Shown here piece by piece: positions 57,166 to 64,000 of a stretch of DNA of 64,000 nucleotides (position 1 is the first letter of the stretch; each line of letters starts with the position of its first letter). The stretch comes from Nocardia nova SH22a (GTDB lineage: Bacteria > Actinomycetota > Actinomycetes > Mycobacteriales > Mycobacteriaceae). The notes below the pieces were generated by a model. The model did no database searches and had not been told where the DNA came from. It saw only the letters and a list, made by a program, of their open reading frames with translations. Where the stretch lies: assembly GCF_000523235.1 (NCBI RefSeq), contig NZ_CP006850.1, forward strand, positions 7,998,001 to 8,062,000. Direction: 5' to 3'. The translations under genes and the position numbers were made by a program.

Positions 57166-58992
57166 ATGGGCCATTACAAGAGCAACGTCCGCGACCTGGA
57201 GTTCAACCTCTTCGAGGTACTCGGGATCGGTTCGGTTCTGGATTCCGGCGCCTACGGTGACCTGGACAGCGACACCGTGCGCAACATCATCGACGAGGTG
57301 CGCCGCCTGGCCGAGGGGCCGGTCGCCGAGTCCTTCGCCGATGCCGACCGCAACCCGCCGGTCTTCGACCCCAACACCCACAGCGTCTCCATTCCGGAGT
57401 CCTTCAAGAAGTCCTTCAAGGCCTATGAAGAGGCGGGCTGGAACAAGGTCGGCCTGAACGAGGAGCTGGGTGGTCTGCCCGCGCCGCGTTCGGTGGTCTG
57501 GGCCCTCAACGAGATGATCCTCGGCTCCAACCCGGCTGTCGCGATGTACGCCGCCGGTGGTCCGTTCGGCCAGATCTTCTGGAACAACGCCACCGACGAG
57601 CAGAAGAAGTGGGCCGAGATCGCCGTCGAGCGCAACTGGGGCGCCACCATGGTGCTGACCGAGCCCGACGCCGGTTCCGATGTGGGCGCGGGCCGCACCA
57701 AGGCCGTCCAGCAGGAGGACGGCACCTGGCACATCGAGGGCGTCAAGCGCTTCATCACCTCCGGTGACTCGGACGACATGTTCGAAAACATCTTCCACCT
57801 GGTGCTGGCCCGCCCCGAGGGCGCCGGACCGGGCACCAAGGGCCTGTCGCTGTTCTTCGTGCCGAAGTTCCACTTCGACTTCGAGACCCAGACCCTGGGC
57901 GAGCGCAACGGCGTGTTCGTCACCAACGTCGAGCACAAGATGGGCCTGAAGGTCTCGGCCACCTGTGAGGTCACCTTCGGCGGCCACGGTGTTCCGGCCA
58001 AGGGCTGGCTGGTGGGCGAGGTCCACAACGGCATCGCGCAGATGTTCGACGTGATCGAGAACGCGCGAATGATGGTGGGCACCAAGGCCATCGCGACCCT
58101 GTCGACCGGTTACCTGAACGCGCTGGACTACGCCAAGCAGCGTGTGCAGGGTGCGGATCTGACCCAGATGACCGACAAGTCCGCGCCGCGCGTCACCATC
58201 ACCCACCACCCCGATGTGCGTCGCTCGCTGATGACCCAGAAGGCGTACGCCGAGGGCCTGCGCGCCATCTACCTCTACACCGCCGCCCACCAGAACGAGG
58301 ACATCGCTCAGCTCGTTTCGGGTGCGGACAAGGATCTGGCGTTCCGGGTCAACGATCTGCTGCTGCCGATCGTCAAGGGCGTCGGTTCCGAGCGGGCTTA
58401 CCAGTACCTGACCGATTCGCTGCAGACCTTCGGCGGCTCCGGCTTCCTGCAGGACTACCCGATCGAGCAGTACATCCGCGACGCGAAGATCGACTCGCTG
58501 TACGAGGGCACCACCGCCATCCAGGCGCAGGACTTCTTCTTCCGCAAGATCGCCCGCGACCGCGGTGTGGCGCTGGCCCACGTGGCCGGGCAGGTGCAGA
58601 AGTTCATCGAGTCCGAGGCCGGCAACGGCCGCCTGAAGGCCGAGCGCAAGCTGCTGGCCACCGCCCTCGAGGACGTGCAGGCCATGGCCGCCACCCTGAC
58701 CGGGCACCTGATGGGCGCGCAGGAAGACGCCAAGGAGCTCTACAAGGTGGGCCTGGGCTCGGTGCGGTTCCTGCTGGCCGTCGGTGACCTGCTCATCGGC
58801 TGGCAGCTGCTGCGGCAGGCCGAGATCGCCATCAAGGCGCTGGACAACGGCTCGACCGAGGCGTTCTACCAGGGCAAGATCGCGACCGCGCAGTTCTTCG
58901 CCCGCAACGTGCTGCCCGAGCTGACCTCGGTCCGCACCGTGCTGTCCAACCTGGACAACGACATCATGGAGCTCGACGAAGCGGCCTTCTGA
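57166..58992 (+). CDS. fadE5: FadE5-like acyl-CoA dehydrogenase
   Basis: 608 residues, with the start [19 protein letters not shown] and the end [13 protein letters not shown] as in mycobacterial FadE5 (MSMEG_0406 type), the long-chain acyl-CoA dehydrogenase of beta-oxidation. The middle has [20 protein letters not shown] (substrate/FAD region) and the C-terminal segment [24 protein letters not shown] with the ...YEGT..IQ.. motif of the family. A GAGAGTGAG stretch precedes the ATG. Codon use is strongly biased to G/C in third position, which fits high expression. Confidence 0.9.
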   Translation: MGHYKSNVRDLEFNLFEVLGIGSVLDSGAYGDLDSDTVRNIIDEVRRLAEGPVAESFADADRNPPVFDPNTHSVSIPESFKKSFKAYEEAGWNKVGLNEELGGLPAPRSVVWALNEMILGSNPAVAMYAAGGPFGQIFWNNATDEQKKWAEIAVERNWGATMVLTEPDAGSDVGAGRTKAVQQEDGTWHIEGVKRFITSGDSDDMFENIFHLVLARPEGAGPGTKGLSLFFVPKFHFDFETQTLGERNGVFVTNVEHKMGLKVSATCEVTFGGHGVPAKGWLVGEVHNGIAQMFDVIENARMMVGTKAIATLSTGYLNALDYAKQRVQGADLTQMTDKSAPRVTITHHPDVRRSLMTQKAYAEGLRAIYLYTAAHQNEDIAQLVSGADKDLAFRVNDLLLPIVKGVGSERAYQYLTDSLQTFGGSGFLQDYPIEQYIRDAKIDSLYEGTTAIQAQDFFFRKIARDRGVALAHVAGQVQKFIESEAGNGRLKAERKLLATALEDVQAMAATLTGHLMGAQEDAKELYKVGLGSVRFLLAVGDLLIGWQLLRQAEIAIKALDNGSTEAFYQGKIATAQFFARNVLPELTSVRTVLSNLDNDIMELDEAAF

Positions 58993-59021
58993 TCCACGGA
59001 TCGCCGAGCGAGTAACCCCTG

Positions 59022-59062
59022 AAGGTCCTGTCCGCCCGATTCCGGGTGGGCAGGACCTTTTT
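59022..59062 (+). terminator. Terminator after fadE5
   Basis: AAGGTCCTGTCCGCCC pairs with GGGTGGGCAGGACCTT (14 of 16, the rest G-T) and is followed by TTTTT. It lies 30 bases past the fadE5 stop. Confidence 0.85.
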
Positions 59063-59272
59063 CGGGTTCCGAGGACCGATTCCGCCACCCGCACCGCTCG
59101 CACGAATCGGACGCGCGCGGACCGCCATCGGGCGCCGGAGATGCAACCGGGTAATAATTGGCGGCGCTGGAGTACCCGGGGGTCGGTGCGCCATATATGA
59201 CCGAACGACCGAGACAGCGATGTGCCGGGCAGGCAGAATACCCACGGCGCGACTGGAGAAAGGGAATCCGAT

Positions 59273-60355
59273 ATGAGACGACTGTCCGCACTGGCAGGAG
59301 CTTGCGCGGCGGTCGCGCTGCTGGGGTTGACCGCATCCCCGGCCGGAGCCGACCCGAACAACATCAATCCGATCCCCGGCCTCAACGGCGTCAACGGACT
59401 GCCCAGGCTGCCCGGACCGACCCAGGCGGTCTTCCAGGCGACCGGTATGGCCTCGCCCAACCGCACCCAGAACAGCAATGTGCTCGGCACGGATCTGGGC
59501 ATCATGTGGGACGACGGCCGCGGCCAGATGATCACCGCCTACGGCGACACGGCCGGACTCGGCGTGCCGAACGTCCTGGCGGGCAGCGTCTGGGCGTGGC
59601 GTTCGAACGTCCTGTTCCGCAGCCCGGCGGACGCGAATCCGGCCGGCGGGGTCAACTACACGAGCTTCGTGGACAATCCGCTGCCCAGCCCGAAGATTCC
59701 CGGTATCGAGATCAGCTTCATCCCCACCGCGGGCATCTCGGTCGGCGGTGTGCAGTACATGTCGATGATGTCGGTGCGCGAGTGGGGTCCGGACGGCCAC
59801 TGGGACACCAACTTCTCGACGATGGCGGTCTCCGGTGACGACGGCCAGACCTGGGCGCAGCTGCCCACCACCCGCCGCGGCAACGACGGCGGCTTCCAGA
59901 ACTTCCAGCAGAACGCCTTCCTGAAGTCCGGCGGCTACGTCTACAAGTACGGCACCCCGGCCGGGCGCAACCAGCCCGGATTCGTCTCCCGGGTCAAGGA
60001 AGCCGATATCGCCAATATCGACGCCTACGAGTACTGGGACGGCGGGGCGTGGAAGCCCAAGGACGCCAATGCCGCCAAGCCCATCGTGGGCAATGTGGGC
60101 GAGCTGTCGGTGCAGTGGAACGACCATCTGGGCCAGTACGTCATGCTCACCACCGATCCGTTCAACTCCGTGGTGATGCGCACCTCGCCGAGTCCGGAAG
60201 GCCCCTGGAGCCCGCCGCGCACCCTGATCGATGTGCGGGATCTGCCGACGATGTACGCGCCGATGATCTACCCGTACCAGACCGGCAGCGATCTGTACTT
60301 CCTGCTCACCATGCACAACCAGTACAACGTCGTGCTCATGCGCACACCGCTGTAG
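59273..60355 (+). CDS. Secreted DUF4185-type protein (second copy)
   Basis: 360 residues from ATG 59273 (GGAGAAAGGG upstream). Signal peptide about 1-25 (ending PAGAD). It shares with the protein at 49136 the segments NINPIPGLNGVNGLP, NVLGTDLGIMWDDGRGQMIT, FGDTAGLGVPN-like, and ends YNVVLMRTPL. The two paralogues are 9 kb apart with unrelated genes between, so they are not a simple tandem duplication. Function unknown; outside the cell. Confidence 0.7.
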   Translation: MRRLSALAGACAAVALLGLTASPAGADPNNINPIPGLNGVNGLPRLPGPTQAVFQATGMASPNRTQNSNVLGTDLGIMWDDGRGQMITAYGDTAGLGVPNVLAGSVWAWRSNVLFRSPADANPAGGVNYTSFVDNPLPSPKIPGIEISFIPTAGISVGGVQYMSMMSVREWGPDGHWDTNFSTMAVSGDDGQTWAQLPTTRRGNDGGFQNFQQNAFLKSGGYVYKYGTPAGRNQPGFVSRVKEADIANIDAYEYWDGGAWKPKDANAAKPIVGNVGELSVQWNDHLGQYVMLTTDPFNSVVMRTSPSPEGPWSPPRTLIDVRDLPTMYAPMIYPYQTGSDLYFLLTMHNQYNVVLMRTPL

Positions 60356-60371
60356 CGAAACGCGAAAGGCC

Positions 60372-60410
60372 CCGTGCGGTTGCCGGGTCGGGGGTCTGGC
60401 AACTGCACGG
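60372..60410 (+). terminator. Hairpin after the DUF4185 gene
   Basis: CCGTGCGGTTGCC and GGCAACTGCACGG pair in 12 of 13 positions, with a GTCGGGGG-containing loop, 17 bases after the stop. No T-run. Confidence 0.55.
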
Positions 60411-60495
60411 AGCCGATCTGAATATCGGCGCCCGGCTCGGGGCGTTACACGAAATCTTTTCGAGACCTGACAAATTTTCGACTCGAGGAGTGCGT

Positions 60496-61524
60496 ATGCA
60501 GCTGGGAATGATCGGGCTCGGCCGAATGGGCGCCAATATCGTGCGCCGCATCGTCAGGGACGGACACACCGCGGTCGGATACTCCCGGCACGAGGATCAG
60601 ATCACGGAGTTCACCGCCGAACTCGGAGACAGCTTCCGGGGCGCGACCGACTATCCGGCCTTCGTGGCGCTGCTGGAGAAGCCGCGCGTGGTGTGGGTGA
60701 TGATTCCGGCGGGCGCCACCGGCGCGGTCATCGACGAGGTCGCCGAACTGCTCGAGCCGGGCGACATCATCATCGACGGCGGCAACAGCCGCTACCACGA
60801 GGACATCCGGCGCGCCGAGGAGTTGGCGCCCAAGCAGATCCACTACCTCGACATCGGCACCTCCGGCGGAGTGTGGGGCCTGGACCGCGGCTACTGCCTG
60901 ATGATCGGCGGCGAGGCCGGGCCGGTGGCGCACATCGAGCCGCTGCTGAAATCGATCGCTCCCGGCGTCGACGCCGCCGAGCGGACGCCCGGCCGCATCG
61001 GCGAGCCCTCCCCCGCCGAACAGGGCTATCTGCACTGCGGTCCGGCCGGTGCGGGTCATTTCGTGAAGATGGTGCACAACGGCATCGAGTACGGCGCGAT
61101 GGCCGCCTACGCCGAGGGCCTGAACATCCTGCACAACGCGAATGTCGGCAAGCGGAGCGACGACGAGCATTCGGCCGAGGTGTCGCCGCTGGACCATCCG
61201 GAGCACTATCGCTTCGATATCGACGTACCGGAGGTCACCGAGGTGTGGCGGCGCGGTTCGGTGGTCGCGTCCTGGCTGCTGGATCTGACCGCCGCCGCCC
61301 TGCACGCCGATCCCGACCTGACGAGTTTCGGTGGGCGGGTGTCGGATTCGGGCGAGGGCCGCTGGACCATCCACGCCGCGATCGACGAGGGCGTGCCCGC
61401 GCCGGTGCTCTCGACCGCGCTGTACGAGCGGTTCTCCTCGCGCGGCGAGGCGCTCTACGCGGACAAGGTGCTCTCGGCGATGCGCAAGGCATTCGGCGGG
61501 CACAACGAGCTGCCGGGCTCATAA
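60496..61524 (+). CDS. gnd: 6-phosphogluconate dehydrogenase (decarboxylating, short type)
   Basis: 342 residues from ATG 60496 (GAGGAG upstream). NAD(P) site GLGRMG (7-12). The signature IIDGGNSRYHEDIRRAEEL and the active-site segment GHFVKMVHNGIEYGAM with the catalytic Lys and Asn are intact, as in the shorter, usually NAD-dependent YqeC/GntZ group. Oxidises 6-phosphogluconate to ribulose-5-phosphate in the pentose phosphate pathway. It stands alone, ending at a strong convergent hairpin. Confidence 0.9.
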   Translation: MQLGMIGLGRMGANIVRRIVRDGHTAVGYSRHEDQITEFTAELGDSFRGATDYPAFVALLEKPRVVWVMIPAGATGAVIDEVAELLEPGDIIIDGGNSRYHEDIRRAEELAPKQIHYLDIGTSGGVWGLDRGYCLMIGGEAGPVAHIEPLLKSIAPGVDAAERTPGRIGEPSPAEQGYLHCGPAGAGHFVKMVHNGIEYGAMAAYAEGLNILHNANVGKRSDDEHSAEVSPLDHPEHYRFDIDVPEVTEVWRRGSVVASWLLDLTAAALHADPDLTSFGGRVSDSGEGRWTIHAAIDEGVPAPVLSTALYERFSSRGEALYADKVLSAMRKAFGGHNELPGS

Positions 61525-61529
61525 CGTTT

Positions 61530-61580
61530 CGAAACGCCGGGGCCCCACCGCTCGATCGCGGTGGGGCCCCGGTCGTTTCG
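61530..61580. terminator. Bidirectional terminator
   Basis: A perfect 15-bp stem (CCGGGGCCCCACCGC and complement) is continued by CGAAACG/CGTTTCG, giving 22 bp in all around a short loop. It lies between the rightward gnd and the leftward lipase operon, six and three bases from their ends. Confidence 0.85.
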
Positions 61581-61582
61581 GT

Positions 61583-61675
61583 TCAGCTCAGGCTCTGTAT
61601 CGCCCGCTCGGCCATATCCCATATCGCCAGCGGTCCGAAGGTGAGCAGATATCCGATACCCCAGAGGAATGCCAT
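61583..61675 (-). CDS. 30-residue membrane peptide after the lipase gene
   Basis: ATG 61675 is preceded by AGGAGGCACG, a near-perfect ribosome site, and lies eight bases after the lipase stop. The product is one hydrophobic helix (MAFLWGIGYLLTFGPLAIW) followed by DMAERAIQSLS. The strong ribosome site and placement argue for a real gene, too short for usual annotation. It may be a membrane partner of the lipase-like protein or its exporter. Confidence 0.6.
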   Translation of the reverse strand: MAFLWGIGYLLTFGPLAIWDMAERAIQSLS

Positions 61676-61683
61676 CGTGCCTC

Positions 61684-63018
61684 CTAGTGGTCGAATTGAC
61701 GATCCAGCCAGTCGATCGTCTGCATACCGAACAGGTCGGTGCCCCAGCCGTACAGATCGGTGAGCATCTTGACCATCGAACAGTCGGTGGGCTGATAGCT
61801 CACATCGGTGCCCTGCGCCCGGTAGGTGTCGGCGAGATGCCGGGAGTCGGCGGCCGGAACCAGCGACATCGGTGAATCGTCCTTGGCGCACGAGGTGATC
61901 AGCACCTTCGATTTCGGCGCACCCGAGCGGCCGAGCTCGTTGTCGTCGAACACCGGCTGGAAGGCCGGTTCGTCGGCCGGGCTCACACCCGAGTTGAACA
62001 TCGCCCGCAGCGGAATGAACGGCATGCTGAAATAGGCGTCCTGGCACTGACTCCGGAACACCTTCGCCACCGTCTGACCGGCCGGGTTCAGTTTCGAATC
62101 CAATTGCATCTCAGGGTATTTCGGGTCCAGGCCGAGCAGCGTCGCGAAGGCGAAACCGGAACCCACCGAACCGTCGGCAACGCGCATGAAATTGCGCTGG
62201 TTCACGACCATGCCTTCCAGCACAGTCGATTTCACATTCAACTCCGGGGCGTAGGTCGGCTGCAGTTCGGCGGCGAATCCCGCACCGACCCCGCCACCGG
62301 CGATGCCGAAAATGCCTACCTGGGCATCGGGATCCAATCCGGCGTCCCGGAAACCCAATGCGGCACGGGTGCCGTCGAGCTGGGTGTGCGCGGCGTACTT
62401 ACCGGCGAAGACTCCGTGCGGTGCGCGATCGGCGTCGTTGCCGACATCGGAGATCATCACCGCGTAGCCCTTGCCGAACATCAACGCCAGCGGGCCCAGC
62501 GCCGACCAGGAGGCTCCGTCGAGCGGATCGCCGCCGGTCCACTGGGTGCTGGGGTGACAACTCCAGCCGACGCTGTCATTGGCCTCCTGGTAGGAGATGA
62601 CGTGTTTCTCGTCGGCGGGCTTGCCATCTCGCGGGATCATCAGGATGCCGGTGCTGATGGCGGGTGTCTTGCCATCGCGCTCGGTGGTGACGTACATGAG
62701 TTTCCAGGCGTCGAGGTTCGCCGGTTTCACACCGGTGAACATCACGTCGACCTTCTTCGCCTTCAATACCGTGCCCGGTTTCTCCGAGCCGGTCAGCGTC
62801 GGTTCCTGATAGAACGGGTCGTCGGCCCGCAGAGCCTGGAACGCCTCCTGCGGGCTCGCCGGGGACGCCCCCTGCAGGGAGCCGATCACGAAACCGTTGA
62901 AGACCTGGTCCAGGGGCGGGGTCTGGGTCGGAACCGGGTCCGCCGCAGCGGTTCCCACGGCCGCACAGCACAGGGCCACAGCGGCCGTGACCGCCACGAA
63001 AGTTCGCCGAGTCCTCAT
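61684..63018 (-). CDS. Secreted lipase-family protein lacking the catalytic Ser
   Basis: 444 residues. Signal peptide about 1-26 (ending GTAAA). The body is that of the actinobacterial secretory lipase (LIP) family: KKVDVMFTGVKPANLDAWKL-like early part, GYAVMISDVGNDAD, FAAELQPTYAPELNV, and later LITSCAKDDSPMSL and GTDVSYQPTDCSM. Where the family has G-Y-S-x-G-G, this protein has GIAGG with Ala240 in place of the nucleophile (codon at 62299-62301, GCC on the minus strand). It is therefore probably inactive as an esterase, or a binding protein. The DUF gene upstream and the small peptide downstream appear co-transcribed. Confidence 0.75.
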   Translation of the reverse strand: MRTRRTFVAVTAAVALCCAAVGTAAADPVPTQTPPLDQVFNGFVIGSLQGASPASPQEAFQALRADDPFYQEPTLTGSEKPGTVLKAKKVDVMFTGVKPANLDAWKLMYVTTERDGKTPAISTGILMIPRDGKPADEKHVISYQEANDSVGWSCHPSTQWTGGDPLDGASWSALGPLALMFGKGYAVMISDVGNDADRAPHGVFAGKYAAHTQLDGTRAALGFRDAGLDPDAQVGIFGIAGGGVGAGFAAELQPTYAPELNVKSTVLEGMVVNQRNFMRVADGSVGSGFAFATLLGLDPKYPEMQLDSKLNPAGQTVAKVFRSQCQDAYFSMPFIPLRAMFNSGVSPADEPAFQPVFDDNELGRSGAPKSKVLITSCAKDDSPMSLVPAADSRHLADTYRAQGTDVSYQPTDCSMVKMLTDLYGWGTDLFGMQTIDWLDRQFDH

Positions 63019-63021
63019 CGA

Positions 63022-64000
63022 TCAGCCCTCCTGGGAATCGGCCGGTGTGATCTTCAGTTCCTGCACCGCCGACCCCAGCAGCTGTGGGATGTTCAGCAGT
63101 GGCCGGTGCGATTCCAGCTGCACCTCGTACGGGGTGCGCAGGGTGGCCTCCAGTGCGGGCCAGTTGTTCTGGACCTGCCACTTGTATTTCGGCAGCAGTT
63201 CGGAGGTGATGTAGTCCCAGCGGGGGTCGAGCGACGACCAGTTCCAGCTGGGCAGCGGCAGGGTCAGCATCATCGCGCGGCCGTCGGCGGCGGTGAAAGG
63301 CACTCGCACGGGCCGGAATTCGCGCGGCGGCACCACACCGGCCACCGACGGCGAACCGGCCGCACCGCTCAGGTAGGTGATCGCCTCACCGACCGAGCCC
63401 TTGTAATTGCGCACCTCGTCCCACTGCGCGCCGATCGCCCATTGTTGTTCGCGCCGCAGCAGGACGGCATTTCCGGCGGCGATGCGGTCCTGATCGCCGG
63501 AGGCCACATCGCGCCAGGCGCCCATGATGTCGTCGCCGAACAATCCGGCGCGTTCGAATTCCGTCAGGGCGGGCAGCCCGCCGGTGACATAGGCATCGTG
63601 CATCGGCATCAGATCGGAGAAGATGTTCTTCTGCATCACGAGGATCATTCCGAGAATCCAGTGCAGATCCTCGGGGGTGATACGCGGAGCGGCATCGGCC
63701 AGCGCGCGCAATCCCTCCGGCAGCATCGCGACGGCCTGCGGACCGGCCGCCTGCTGCACGGCGCCGAGGACGGCGTGTGCGGCGTCGGCGATACCGGGCA
63801 GGTCGTAGAGGTTGCCCATCAGTTCGGCGTCGATCAATCCACCGCCGAAATCGGCGCCGACCTGACCGCCCATTCCGGCCCACTGCAATTCGCGGTGATC
63901 GAGCTGCAGGTTCTCGTAGTACCGGTAGGACTTGATCAGGTTCTCGCGATTGGCCTGGACGCCGGTCCTGGGATCCCAGGTGCGCAGGTCGATCCCGGCC
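63022..64000 (-). CDS. Hypothetical protein, N-terminal part cut by window edge
   Basis: The frame stays open from 63022 to the window end (at least 325 residues), and the TTG at 63888 is not a convincing start. The visible part includes NRENLIKSYRYYENLQLDHR, WAGMGGQVGADFGGGLIDAE and IPQLLGSAVQELKITPADSQEG. It is a helical soluble protein without a named motif. It is the gene directly before the lipase-like gene (three bases between stop and start), so they are likely co-expressed and may work together. Confidence 0.6.
   Translation of the reverse strand, partial: AGIDLRTWDPRTGVQANRENLIKSYRYYENLQLDHRELQWAGMGGQVGADFGGGLIDAELMGNLYDLPGIADAAHAVLGAVQQAAGPQAVAMLPEGLRALADAAPRITPEDLHWILGMILVMQKNIFSDLMPMHDAYVTGGLPALTEFERAGLFGDDIMGAWRDVASGDQDRIAAGNAVLLRREQQWAIGAQWDEVRNYKGSVGEAITYLSGAAGSPSVAGVVPPREFRPVRVPFTAADGRAMMLTLPLPSWNWSSLDPRWDYITSELLPKYKWQVQNNWPALEATLRTPYEVQLESHRPLLNIPQLLGSAVQELKITPADSQEG

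Noticed and set aside
55287..57260. 657-codon plus-strand frame over the sulfatase
   Set aside because: Antisense to the sulfatase with its CTAGR motif; no start signal or domain.
57124..59535. 803-codon minus-strand frame over fadE5
   Set aside because: Antisense to a clear FadE5 gene with strong third-position GC; the composition is that of a shadow frame.

Overview
The window is high-GC actinobacterial chromosome. The mycolate-type lipid enzymes (a FadE5-like acyl-CoA dehydrogenase, enoyl-CoA hydratases), the secreted lipase family, the actinophage-style tail and lysis genes and the many secreted proteins suggest Nocardia or a close relative. The genus is an inference; no database search was possible.

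Layout. 1-16.7 kb is the right part of an integrated siphophage: tape-measure C-terminus, minor tail proteins, endolysin, holin, collagen-like fibre and further tail proteins. It is followed by accessory genes: two lipoproteins, an operon of two small proteins with an XRE/DUF5753-type regulator, two excisionase-like DNA-binding proteins and a PD-(D/E)XK nuclease. A tRNA-Gly (anticodon CCC) follows at 16837-16907, with its 3' end facing the prophage. From the tRNA to 38.83 kb lies what looks like a second, decayed integrative island. Its right end carries 20 nt of the same tRNA gene plus a matching tRNA promoter, and it holds three separate tyrosine-recombinase remnants.

Island cargo. The cargo is (i) a terpenoid cluster (prenyl diphosphate synthase, cytochrome P450, class I terpene synthase), (ii) a free-standing threonyl-tRNA-synthetase editing-domain protein, (iii) a gene of unknown function coupled to a 3,996-residue protein, and (iv) an intact IS110-family element plus an IS5-like fragment. 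The giant protein strings together a WXG100/CpnT-like N-terminus, a SecA-like helicase, a degenerate papain-fold domain, an ECF-sigma-like segment, an MFS-transporter-like segment, a second papain-fold domain with a plausible catalytic triad, a phosphotransferase/kinase-like domain and an HExxH metalloprotease-like domain. It reads as a multi-warhead polymorphic toxin or mega-effector and is the main candidate for an undescribed system.

39-64 kb is ordinary chromosome. It holds an ankyrin-repeat membrane protein, an acyl-CoA oxidase/dehydrogenase-like flavoenzyme, two P450s (one lacking the ExxR motif), secreted low-complexity repeat proteins, two enoyl-CoA hydratases and an alpha/beta hydrolase. 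It also holds two DUF4185 secreted paralogues, a methyltransferase, a sulfatase-HAD-FGE operon (sulfatase with its own activator), fadE5 with a candidate operator, a 6-phosphogluconate dehydrogenase, and an operon in which a secreted lipase homologue has lost its nucleophilic serine and is followed by a 30-residue membrane peptide.
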